DNA from: Gammaproteobacteria bacterium
Lineage (GTDB): Bacteria; Pseudomonadota; Gammaproteobacteria; Steroidobacterales; Steroidobacteraceae
Assembly: GCA_028293725.1 (NCBI GenBank)
Contig: JAQGOE010000181.1
Span: 1-10,096 of the forward strand
Reading direction: 5' to 3'
Length of the DNA: 10,096 bases
This document shows positions 1-5,716 of the stretch, one piece after another (within the stretch, counting starts at the first letter, position 1; the number at the start of each line of letters is the position of its first letter). The notes under the pieces are model-generated. The model had not been told where the DNA came from. It was given only the letters and a program-made list of their open reading frames with translations, and did not search any database. Position numbers and translations under genes: made by a program.

Positions 1-212
1 TCGCGGACCATCAGCAGCGGCTCGCCGAAAACGGTGACGGGGCTCAGATCCCCTTTTGCCGGGACATCGGCCGACAAGCCGATGCAGAACCAGGACTTCT
101 CGAAGATCGCGCGGCGCTCGAGTTGGAATACAGCCTCGTCGGTAAAATGCCGGCCGGGCAGTCCTTGGCCGCGCTCCAAAAGAGCGGAATAATCCTCGGT
201 CGTCTGTTGCAT
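1..212 (-). CDS. Rieske ring-hydroxylating oxygenase alpha subunit, N-terminal part
   Basis: Seen: 70 codons are present, from an ATG at 212 leftwards, and the frame is still open at the window edge. The translation contains IFEKSWFCIGLSADVP at about residues 36-51 and then VFGEPLLMVRD-like residues at the edge. Known: this is the characteristic start of aromatic ring-hydroxylating dioxygenase alpha subunits and related Rieske oxygenases, where the conserved Trp and the 'GEPLLMVR' strand come just before the [2Fe-2S] Rieske domain. The CxH and CxxH cluster ligands and the catalytic iron site lie beyond the window, so the substrate cannot be inferred. A GAGG overlapping the upstream stop codon, 9 bases before the ATG, can serve as ribosome binding site. 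The 11-base gap to the TonB-receptor tail suggests the two were once cotranscribed, as in uptake-plus-oxygenation operons. Family certain within limits; specific role unknown. Confidence 0.85.
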   Translation of the reverse strand, partial: MQQTTEDYSALLERGQGLPGRHFTDEAVFQLERRAIFEKSWFCIGLSADVPAKGDLSPVTVFGEPLLMVR

Positions 213-223
213 CGCCTGCGGCC

Positions 224-310
224 TCAATAGTTGTAGCGAACCTCGAGCCCGATCGTCCGAGGCGGCGCGACGTAGGCCGAGAGAAATATCACGGGCATGT
301 GCACGAGGTT
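224..310 (-). pseudogene. C-terminal stump of a TonB-dependent receptor
   Basis: Seen: reading leftwards from 310 there are 28 codons and a TGA at 226-224. The end reads SAYVAPPRTIGLEVRYNY. Directly upstream in the same frame is a TAA (313-311), and no start codon or SD supports an independent small gene. Known: TonB-dependent outer-membrane receptors commonly finish with an 'APPRTIGL-x-(V/L)-x-Y-x-(F/Y)' final beta strand that ends in an aromatic residue, the signal for outer-membrane insertion. Inference: this is the last strand of a receptor whose remaining roughly 700 or more codons were deleted or displaced by a rearrangement with an endpoint near 310. It sits immediately before the Rieske gene in the order expected of an intact receptor-oxygenase operon. 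Confidence 0.7.
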
Positions 311-390
311 TTAGTCTGTTGGTTCAAAGAGCAAGGAAATCGGTCGCGGCAGCTAATCGGAGCGTCAGGCACTTGAGGCCGTAACCTATC

Positions 391-1596
391 TCAATGTTTG
401 GTCAGTGATTGGCACTGACGCAAGAGGAATTCGCGTTCCGTCTCGTTCTCACAATATTCCAGTGCCGCGCGATAGGCGGACGACGCATCGGCTGTGCGAC
501 CGAGCCGCCGCAATAAATCAGCCCGAATCGCGTGTCGCAAATGATACTTCGGAAGATCAATCGCATCGACCAGTTGCAGCGCATACTCAACACCGTGTAC
601 TTCAGCTACGGCAACGGCACGATTCAGTGCGACAACCGCACTCGGAGCAATGGCCATGAGCTGATCGTAAAGCGCCAGAATCTGCTGCCAATCGGGGCGC
701 GCAGCTGACGGTGCCTCAGAATGCACCGCATTGATGGCCGCCTGCAGCTGATAGGGGCCCGGGCGATTTCGGGTCAGGCAAGTTCTCAACAGTGCCCGGC
801 CTTCGTCGATCTTGGAGTCATCCCATAGGGCTCGGTCCTGCTCAGAAAGTAGTACCAGGTGTCCGCCCGCCGAGCGCGCGTCGCGGCGGGCATCGATCAA
901 CAACATCAACGCGAGCAGGCCAAGGACTTCCGATTCCTGCGGTATGAGCGTTACCAGCAATCGACCGAGCCGAATAGCCTCATCGCACAGCTCCGTACGA
1001 AGCAATTCACCGCCGCGGGACGCGCTGTAGCCTTCGTTGAAGATTAGATAGACCACAGCCAGGACTGCGCCCATGCGGGCCGGTAGCTCTTCCGCCTCTG
1101 GAACCCGGTAGGGGATATTGGCGTCGCGAATTTTCGCTTTGGCTCGGGAGATGCGCTGGGCGAGCGTGGCTGATTGCAACAGGAATGCGTGAGCGATCTC
1201 TTCGGTACTCAGTCCACCTATCAATCGCAGCGTCAAAGCGACCTGCGCGTCAGGGGCCAGCGCGGGGTGGCAACAGGTAAAAATCAAACGCAAGTGATCG
1301 TCATGCACATCCTGCTCCTCGGCCTCTTCGACATCGTCCAGCAATTGAGCGGCATGCTGACGCTCAGAGCGAGTGGCTTCCCTGCGAAGGCGGTCCAGGG
1401 CCTTATTGCGCGCGGTCGTAATGAGCCAGCCCACCGGAGACGGCGGAATCCCGGTCTCTGGCCACTTGGCTAGCGCGACGGCGAAGGCTTCTTGTACCGC
1501 TTCCTCGGCAGACGAAATGTCGCCGAGGAAGCGAGTGAGCACGGCCACGGTACGACCGTATTCGCGCCGAAAGATTGCTGCGATCTCTGCGTTCAG
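391..1596 (-). CDS. ECF sigma factor, ECF42 type with long C-terminal extension
   Basis: This is an RNA polymerase sigma factor of the extracytoplasmic-function class, predicted to direct transcription of a small stress or adaptation regulon. With a CTG start at 1596 it has 401 residues. Sigma region 2 spans about residues 8-75 (IFRREYGRTVAVLTRFLGD, then AEEAVQEAF and RNKALDRLRRE). Region 4 spans about 115-175 (LIFTCCHPALAPDAQVALTLR, then the LSTEEIA helix-turn-helix and RISRAKAKIR). A long helical extension follows (YLIFNEGYSAS, LLIDARRDAR, QDRALWD), of the DUF6596 / TPR-like kind. Known: such extensions mark ECF42 sigma factors, which lack a classical anti-sigma partner and lie next to DGPF/YCII genes, as here. 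The GTG at 1548 would remove the first region 2 helix. The only start-like codon upstream before the in-frame TGA at 1626-1624 is CTG 1596-1594, which overlaps the DGPF stop and has GGAG 8 bases before it. The stop is TGA at 393-391. Confidence 0.92.
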   Translation of the reverse strand: MNAEIAAIFRREYGRTVAVLTRFLGDISSAEEAVQEAFAVALAKWPETGIPPSPVGWLITTARNKALDRLRREATRSERQHAAQLLDDVEEAEEQDVHDDHLRLIFTCCHPALAPDAQVALTLRLIGGLSTEEIAHAFLLQSATLAQRISRAKAKIRDANIPYRVPEAEELPARMGAVLAVVYLIFNEGYSASRGGELLRTELCDEAIRLGRLLVTLIPQESEVLGLLALMLLIDARRDARSAGGHLVLLSEQDRALWDDSKIDEGRALLRTCLTRNRPGPYQLQAAINAVHSEAPSAARPDWQQILALYDQLMAIAPSAVVALNRAVAVAEVHGVEYALQLVDAIDLPKYHLRHAIRADLLRRLGRTADASSAYRAALEYCENETEREFLLRQCQSLTKH

Positions 1597-1946
1597 CCGT
1601 GCTGCTCCATAAACGGACGGACTTCAATCGCTGTGGTAGTGGCGCGCGCGGTCTTTCGAGCCCAGAAGAGCGCGGCATCGAGGTCGGGGACCTGCACAAT
1701 GGTGATACCGCCGATTTGCTCCTTGCTCTCTATAAACGGCCCGTCGGTCAGGACTACGTCGCCATTCTGGTGGCGGAGAACCGTCGCCGAAGTGGAGGCA
1801 TGCAGTCCGCCACTGAAAACCCAGACACCGGCAGACTGCATTTCCTTGCGGAGCGCCATCACGTCGCTCCCAATCTTCTTCAGTACCTCGGGCGGAGGCG
1901 GTGTGCCACCGGCGGGATAACAGACACTCAGCAAATACTGCTTCAT
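1593..1946 (-). CDS. DGPF/YCII-domain protein paired with the ECF42 sigma factor
   Basis: A 117-residue soluble protein of the YCII-related (DGPF) family with a dimeric ferredoxin-like alpha-beta barrel fold. Seen: it begins MKQYLLSVCYPAGG, has GGLHAS near residues 46-51, the family signature DGPF at 68-71, then a K/E-rich GGITIVQVPDLDAA segment and a VRPFMEQHG end. The length is normal for the family. The ATG at 1946 is preceded by AGGAG with a 6-base spacer. The frame stays open to 2045, but the homology begins at this methionine. Known: DGPF proteins are the standard genomic partner of ECF42 sigma factors; their biochemical activity is not established. The gene overlaps the sigma gene by 4 bases, so the two are one transcript and probably translationally coupled. 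Confidence 0.93.
   Translation of the reverse strand: MKQYLLSVCYPAGGTPPPPEVLKKIGSDVMALRKEMQSAGVWVFSGGLHASTSATVLRHQNGDVVLTDGPFIESKEQIGGITIVQVPDLDAALFWARKTARATTTAIEVRPFMEQHG
1594..1608 (-). promoter_or_regulatory. SD and CTG start overlapping the upstream stop (CTGA)
   Basis: On the minus strand GGAG (1608-1605) is followed by 8 bases and then CTG (1596-1594), whose last two bases belong to the TGA stop (1595-1593) of the DGPF gene. This is the geometry of translational coupling usually seen as ATGA or GTGA, here with the rare start codon CTG. It decides the sigma-factor start, because the residues gained (AEIAAIFRREYGRT) complete the conserved first helix of sigma region 2. Seen directly; use of CTG is inferred. 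Confidence 0.6.
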
Positions 1947-1988
1947 GGCCAACTCCTGTGCTAGCCGGCGACATGCCGGGTCAGCCCC

Positions 1989-2017
1989 TATACGAACGAA
2001 GGTTGGCGGATTCGACA
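1989..2017 (-). promoter_or_regulatory. Possible ECF42-type autoregulatory promoter of the DGPF-sigma operon
   Basis: On the minus strand TGTCGA (2017-2012) is followed by a 17-base spacer and CGTATA (1994-1989). Transcription would start near 1982, leaving a leader of about 35 bases that contains the AGGAG of the DGPF gene. Known from work on ECF42 in other bacteria: promoters with a TGTCGA -35 element and a short CG(A/T)-type -10. The -35 match is good; the -10 is looser. Autoregulation is an inference from the position. Confidence 0.35.
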
Positions 2018-2038
2018 GCTCGTCGACGAAAGTCGAAT
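2010..2038. promoter_or_regulatory. Inverted repeat ATTCGAC-N15-GTCGAAT in the operon promoter
   Basis: Two perfect 7-base inverted half-sites, ATTCGAC (2010-2016) and GTCGAAT (2032-2038), flank a central GTCGAC palindrome (2022-2027). The left arm overlaps the putative TGTCGA -35 element of the DGPF-sigma operon, and the site lies in the gap shared with the divergent RibD-like gene. It could be an operator or simply a cruciform-prone sequence. No regulator gene is visible in the window to pair it with. Confidence 0.3.
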
Positions 2039-2199
2039 ATGCCACCGCCTGAACCCTCTGAATAGAGATCAGCCCGGCACCCGAATGCGGTCGTTCGCGA
2101 CTGCCCGCTTCCGGTCGACTCCGCGGTTTGTACCCAACCTCACTTCCGCGTAACGGCGGCTCAAGCTATTCTGAAGACCCTGGGGTGGAGATTTGCAGT

Positions 2200-2733
2200 A
2201 TGGCGAAGCTCATCCTCGGTTTGCAGCAGTCCTTGGACGGCTACGTCGACCACCTGGAAATGCCGGTACCTGGTCCCGCGATCTTTCGTCACTTCATAGA
2301 GCATGTGCGCGGCCTGACGGGCATCGTGTACGGTCGCCGCATGTACGAGGTAATGCGTTATTGGGACGAAGACCGTCCTGACTGGGACGCCGAGGAACAC
2401 GACTTCGCGGTGGCGTGGCGGAGCCAGCCGAAGTGGGTTGTGTCGCGCTCGTTGAAATCAGTCGGCCCCAACGCCACACTTGTCGAGGATGGCATCGAGG
2501 CGGTGATTCGTGGGCTGAAGGCTCAACTCGTCGGAGAGATTGAAGTTGCCGGACCAGAGTTAGCACGAAGCCTAACCGACCTTGGCCTTATTGATGAGTA
2601 TCGACTCTATTTCCGCCCCTTCGTGCTGGGTCGCGGCACGCCATTCTTCGCCGGCCCCCGGCCGCCGCTCCGCTTTGTGGCCAGCGATCTCGTTGGCGAG
2701 GACGTGATTAGGTTGACGTACGTTCCCGCTTAA
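2200..2733 (+). CDS. RibD/dihydrofolate reductase-like family protein
   Basis: A 177-residue cytoplasmic protein of the RibD C-terminal / DHFR-like reductase superfamily, presumed to be NAD(P)H-dependent; the substrate is unknown. Seen: an N-terminal strand with the family 'S-x-DGY' element (LQQSLDGYVD, about residues 8-17), GIVYGRRMYEVMRYW (about 41-55; the YGRxMYE nucleotide/flavin-site signature), KWVVSRSL (about 79-86), EIEVAGPELARSLTDLGLIDEY (about 112-133) and RPFVLGRGTPFF (about 137-148). The length is typical. The ATG at 2200 has GGTGGAG 9 bases upstream; an upstream ATG at 2128 would add 24 non-conserved residues. It is transcribed divergently from the DGPF-sigma operon. RibD-like, DGPF and AHSA1-type genes are frequent company of ECF42 sigma factors, so membership of that regulon is possible, but no TGTCGA element is seen upstream on this strand. 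Confidence 0.9.
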   Translation: MAKLILGLQQSLDGYVDHLEMPVPGPAIFRHFIEHVRGLTGIVYGRRMYEVMRYWDEDRPDWDAEEHDFAVAWRSQPKWVVSRSLKSVGPNATLVEDGIEAVIRGLKAQLVGEIEVAGPELARSLTDLGLIDEYRLYFRPFVLGRGTPFFAGPRPPLRFVASDLVGEDVIRLTYVPA

Positions 2734-2771
2734 TCGCGCGACTCGCCCGAGGGACTGCGCCGACGCGTCAG

Positions 2772-2842
2772 GTCCGCTTTGGGTCGACACTCGGTTTGAC
2801 CGCGAGGGCTCGTGGCCGTCTCAGTCCGGGCCAGAAGCGGAC
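2772..2842. repeat. Inverted pair of the GTCCGCTT / AAGCGGAC intergenic motif
   Basis: GTCCGCTTTGGGTCGA (2772-2787) and CGGGCCAGAAGCGGAC (2827-2842) are imperfect inverted copies: the second, reverse-complemented, reads GTCCGCTTCTGGCCCG. They flank a 39-base spacer in the gap after the RibD-like gene and could fold into a stem-loop. Related single copies occur in other intergenic gaps of this window. Confidence 0.5.
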
Positions 2843-2872
2843 ATAGACACTGTGGATCTGGCTGCCAGATAA

Positions 2873-3325
2873 CAGTCAGTCACGGATGCGTTAGATTGGA
2901 CCTGGGGCACAACCCCTAAGGGAATTGAAGTCGGCCTCGGAACCGTAACATTCCACAAGGAGCGATATAGCCCCTGCTCGGCTGATCCAGTGGCAATGGG
3001 ACGGGTACTCTCGCTATCACGGCCTCGTGCCAATTTGATCATCCACATTTTCGCTGTAACGCTTTTCTTGCTGGGCAACTTGACGCTGGTCATGGCGCTG
3101 CTACGCGTATCCGCAGCCTGATCCGCCTTCGGTCTTGCTTGCATGGTCGTATCGATGGCGTTGCAGGGACTCGGCCACAAGCTTGAGAAGCTTTCTCCGG
3201 AACCATTCACCGGGATCGGCAACGCGGTGGCAAGCATATTTCTCGAACAATGGGTCACGTTTCCGAGATTCCTACTGTCCGGCCATTGGGCTCGCGCTCT
3301 GCGCGCCCCGGCACCTCGGCATTGA
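2873..3325 (+). pseudogene. Broken integral membrane protein gene, Mpo1/DUF962-like
   Basis: Seen: one frame is open from 2873 to 3325 except for a single TGA at 3119-3121. Before the stop it encodes TFHKERYSP, then RPRANLIIHIFAVTLFLLGN, a membrane segment containing N and H. After the stop it encodes another hydrophobic stretch with QGLGHKLEKLSPEPF and then FLEQWVTFPRFLLSGHW. The frame reads smoothly across the stop and ends at TGA 3325. Known: Mpo1-like (DUF962) proteins, iron-dependent fatty-acid oxygenases of membranes, share an 'N-x-x-(I)H' element and a 'Q-x-x-GH-x-x-E-K' element with similar spacing; the match here is partial. No ATG or SD supports the start (the first codons after TAA 2870 are CAG TCA GTC), so the start may be lost too. 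Inference: a roughly 145-residue membrane protein inactivated by nonsense mutation. ATGs at 2996 and 3143 could express fragments, but neither has an SD. Confidence 0.55.
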
Positions 3326-3708
3326 GGTCGATGATGCTCTGGCAATGGCAGAGCAAACCGAGGCTTAGCCGATGCCGGCCGGTCACTTAGCGAGAGCGGA
3401 CGAACGGCGTTGAAGTCGCACCCGCGCGCTTTAGCAACCCAACGCTGTTATAGAGTTGTGCGAACTCGGACACCACGCTGCTTGCCTCAGCCTGCCGGCG
3501 ATGCGAAAGCGAAGTGCCCATGTTGCGAAGCCACATCCGCCGCACCTGCCCGGGCACGACACGGCGCGCATCACTGGCGTATCATGTGGAACAAGTAAGC
3601 GCTGCGGTGCGAGGGATACAACGTAAGCAACGCGGATTCTGCGGCGATATCCGCGACTGTTGGCCATAAAAGCCGCCCAAGTGATACTCGTTCCCGGGGA
3701 GGCACAAC
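3326..3708. other. 383-base stretch without a recognisable gene
   Basis: Short open frames on both strands here lack SD sequences, conserved motifs and natural composition (they are rich in Arg, Ala, Pro and Cys). The stretch contains one copy of the AGAGCGGAC motif (3393-3401). It presumably carries the promoter of the Tat-exported protein gene. A weak TTGGCC-N17-GATACT arrangement at 3660-3688 would leave a leader too short to trust. Nothing else was recognised. Confidence 0.5.
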
Positions 3709-4287
3709 ATGAAACGTCGTGATTTTTTTAGAACTGCTGGAATCGGATCAGCGTCGATGCTGTCTCTTCCGGCCCTGACTGGCGTGTTGGCGGAACCGGC
3801 GTGGGCGCGTTCAGAGCTCGATGGGCCACCCGCCGACACGTTTAGTATCCTGCTGTCCGGCCCGTATAAACCCGTGGTGGAATGCCCCGATCTTGAACTG
3901 AACACGGTAAACGTCTGTGACGGTACATACTCAACCACCAGGATCTACCCCGTCAGCGGGCTCCCAGTCGACGATGCCAAACGGGCGAACGATCCCCATC
4001 GCGGATCCCCAATTGGGCGATTTTACGTGCAGTTTAGTGGCATGAATTGCGCGTACGACCTTCCGGGGGGCACGATCGCGATGGTGTTCACGGGCAACAA
4101 TCTGGTGCCGGTTCCCGACGGCCAGGGCGGGACGTACCTCATAGGAACCATCCCACTCAACATCACGGAAGCGACTGGAGCATATAAGAAGTTTGTCGGT
4201 GGTCATAACAACATGGTGGATATACTGCGCCATCTGGCCGATGGCGCGTTTGTTGAGGACTGTTTCTGTAACATCAGCGTCAAATAG
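3709..4287 (+). CDS. Tat-exported protein of unknown function
   Basis: 192 residues with a twin-arginine signal: KRRDFF at residues 2-7, a moderately hydrophobic stretch to about 28, and an AWA cleavage site after residue 33. The protein is therefore predicted to fold in the cytoplasm and be exported to the periplasm by the Tat system. The mature part is beta-rich with Cys at 59, 70, 114, 185 and 187. The C-terminal half (GTIAMVFTGNN, then PLNITEATGAYKKFVGG) recalls the Gly-rich strand-turn pattern of allene-oxide-cyclase/dirigent-like beta barrels, where a 'TGAY' turn follows a strand; this is a weak resemblance, not an assignment. The CFC motif near the C-terminus could bind metal or form a disulfide. 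The ATG at 3709 is well placed: GGAGG lies 6 bases upstream. The gene is monocistronic and is followed by a strong hairpin before the convergent GFA gene. Confidence 0.85.
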   Translation: MKRRDFFRTAGIGSASMLSLPALTGVLAEPAWARSELDGPPADTFSILLSGPYKPVVECPDLELNTVNVCDGTYSTTRIYPVSGLPVDDAKRANDPHRGSPIGRFYVQFSGMNCAYDLPGGTIAMVFTGNNLVPVPDGQGGTYLIGTIPLNITEATGAYKKFVGGHNNMVDILRHLADGAFVEDCFCNISVK

Positions 4288-4329
4288 CGGATTGCCACAA
4301 TCAGGAGGTACGCGCGCTGACTGCAAAAC

Positions 4330-4362
4330 ATCATGGCCCGCCTCCACACGGCGGGCCGTGAT
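4330..4362. terminator. Strong hairpin between convergent genes
   Basis: A 13-bp stem (4330-4342 with 4350-4362; arms ATCATGGCCCGCC and GGCGGGCCGTGAT, one G-T pair) encloses a 7-base loop. It lies 43 bases after the stop of the Tat-exported protein gene and about 120 bases past the stop of the minus-strand GFA gene. There is only a weak T-run on the plus side (GTCTAATT) and a short A-run (CAAAAC) on the left that would read as T on the minus strand. It could end transcription in both directions. Confidence 0.6.
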
Positions 4363-4379
4363 GTCTAATTCGATTGCCG

Positions 4380-4460
4380 CGAAGCGGACGGTCGCGGACG
4401 GCGGCAGCCGGCCAGGGGACGTAGGCAGCACTGGGGCAAATTCCTCCGAAACGGACAGTC
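4380..4460 (+). repeat. Two direct copies of the AGCGGAC-like intergenic motif
   Basis: CGAAGCGGACGGTCGCG (4380-4396) and CGAAACGGACAGTCACG (4447-4463) share a CGAA(G/A)CGGAC(G/A)GTC(G/A)CG core and lie in direct orientation in the gap before the GFA stop codon. Related copies are seen at 3393, 5572, 6980 and 7014, and in inverse orientation at 2772 and 9180. Confidence 0.45.
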
Positions 4461-4481
4461 ACGCGATCGGCGGCGAGCGAA

Positions 4482-4895
4482 CTAGGGCGACGGCGACTGA
4501 GGATAGTGAGGAATTGCCTGACTAAGGCAAACCCATGGTTGTGCACTAGATGTCCAGATATCCAGCATCGGCTGAAACTCCGACGGATTGTCCAGCGTAG
4601 GGAAACGGATGGACATAACTTCTGGCGCAGTCTCGCCACGCGTGAACAGAGGAGAGCCGCAATCGGAGCAAAAGCTGCGAGTCGCGAGCCTGCCACTGCT
4701 AGCACGAACCGAGTACGTCTTCGGCGTGCCGGTGATCGTCATGTCCGACACCCGCACGATGAAGCCGGAAGCGAAAGGAGCGCCACTTGAGCGCTGGCAG
4801 TCTAGGCAGTGGCAGTTGAGCGTCGCAACCGGCGCGCGCGAGCATACATAGCGGATCGATTCGCATGCACATCCGCCGGAAAATGGAGCAGTCAT
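4482..4895 (-). CDS. GFA-family zinc protein (GFA/CENP-V domain)
   Basis: A 137-residue cytoplasmic protein with the glutathione-dependent formaldehyde-activating enzyme (GFA) fold. Seen: all seven zinc-site cysteines of the family are present: C9 and C11 in GGCACESIRY, C28, C30 and C33 in NCHCLDCQRSSG, and C76 and C79 in FCSDCGSPLF. In the founding enzyme the CxC, CxxC and one further Cys hold zinc ions and glutathione sits near the second site; the formaldehyde activity of that enzyme is disputed, and most relatives have no proven substrate, so only the family is assigned. The length is normal. The ATG is at 4895, with AGAGG about 10 bases upstream. It is divergent from the small exported protein at 5120 and convergent with the Tat-exported protein gene. 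No partner formaldehyde dehydrogenase is nearby. Confidence 0.93.
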   Translation of the reverse strand: MTAPFSGGCACESIRYVCSRAPVATLNCHCLDCQRSSGAPFASGFIVRVSDMTITGTPKTYSVRASSGRLATRSFCSDCGSPLFTRGETAPEVMSIRFPTLDNPSEFQPMLDIWTSSAQPWVCLSQAIPHYPQSPSP

Positions 4896-5119
4896 ATCGC
4901 TGTTTCCTCTTGCCGCCTAACTCATTTTCACTGGCATCTAACAGATGCCCCGCTGGAAGCTTGCTATTCAGCACTCCCTCATCGCCCGCGCAGTGTGACG
5001 CCGCCGACATCACAAGGCAAATGGCCGGTTTCACGCTCGCGAACGTCGCCGGGTTTCGAGCCCGGTTTGCGAAGCGTCTCTCCAACGTCATGCTACAAGT
5101 GGCTACGCGTTTTGGGCCA

Positions 5120-5527
5120 ATGACAATGAGAACACGGCACAAACTTCTTTCTCTGGGGTTTCTGACTCTGCTGCCGTTCGTCGCGCATGCAGAACGGCGC
5201 CAGAGTTACAGGTGCGATGGAATCGAATCCGCCCAAGGAGGCGTCGATATTCACGCGCAAACGCGGATCGCACGCTTTTACACGCTGTACCTGGAGAACT
5301 CCGGCGGGCGCTGGTTCAACTGGGACGAGCATCGCTGGTATCCGATCCACTCGATCACGGAAGATGCATTCCAGTTGGCCGTTGACTCTGACGGAGGTGT
5401 GTCCTGGACGCTCTCGATAGACCGGGCCGACGGCACTTGGAATCAGATGTTCGCCGGTGGAGGTGGAACCACGTCCACTTCAGGCAAATGCAGCGTAGTA
5501 AAACTACGTGTACCGCCGTTGCCCTGA
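5120..5527 (+). CDS. Small Sec-exported protein of unknown function
   Basis: 135 residues from ATG 5120 (or 133 from the in-frame ATG at 5126, which has the slightly better spacing to a weak GGG). The N-terminus is a clear Sec signal: basic MRTRHK, hydrophobic LLSLGFLTLLPF, and an AHA cleavage site followed by ERRQ. The mature part of about 110 residues has an N-terminal SYRCDG, a Trp-rich middle (GRWFNWDEHRWYPIH), an SWTLSIDRADGTW segment and a C-terminal SGKC. The two mature cysteines could form one disulfide that closes a small beta barrel; this is inference. The frame stays open upstream to 4865, but that part precedes the signal peptide and looks non-coding. The gene is divergent from the GFA gene and 189 bases before the next exported protein, so they may be transcribed together. 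No family recognised. Confidence 0.75.
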   Translation: MTMRTRHKLLSLGFLTLLPFVAHAERRQSYRCDGIESAQGGVDIHAQTRIARFYTLYLENSGGRWFNWDEHRWYPIHSITEDAFQLAVDSDGGVSWTLSIDRADGTWNQMFAGGGGTTSTSGKCSVVKLRVPPLP

Positions 5528-5571
5528 GTCTTGCTGTTCCCACTCATGACCAACGATCCTTGGGCGACCGC

Positions 5572-5608
5572 GAAGCGGACCTTCACGAATGGCAGGGAAG
5601 GGTCGGTT
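5572..5608 (+). repeat. Copy of the AAGCGGAC intergenic motif
   Basis: GAAGCGGACCTTCACGAATGGC begins at 5572 (GAAGCGGAC at 5572-5580) and runs into a G-rich stretch. It lies in the 189-base gap between the two Sec-exported protein genes and matches the motif found in other gaps of the window. Confidence 0.4.
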
Positions 5609-5716
5609 TGAGCCAGCGGGAATCACCCATCTTGTGAGTTCCGTACTGGTTGGATGTGGTCGCCATCGTTAAGGTGTTCCAAGCTACAGGATGAGCTGCG
5701 ACCCAGGTAAGAGCAG

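Noticed and set aside
3119..3121. TGA as a selenocysteine codon
   Set aside because: There is no selenoprotein-like context and no visible SECIS-type hairpin directly after it, and the missing start codon argues for a pseudogene.
2821..3345. 174-codon minus-strand ORF
   Set aside because: It is the antisense of the plus-strand membrane-protein frame, has no conserved motif and shows an unnatural composition.
3410..3598. 62-codon plus-strand ORF with a CPCC motif
   Set aside because: It has no SD, a composition rich in Arg, Ala and Pro, and no neighbouring support; the Cys cluster alone is not convincing.
5045..5075. CCGGGTTTCGAGCCCGG, which resembles a tRNA T-arm
   Set aside because: The loop is out of register for a T-loop (TTTCGAG instead of TTCGANN), and there is no acceptor stem, D-arm or anticodon arm upstream.
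4865..5119. N-terminal extension of the small exported protein to an ATG at 4865
   Set aside because: A complete signal peptide begins at 5120/5126, and the extension has no SD and would overlap the GFA start region on the other strand.
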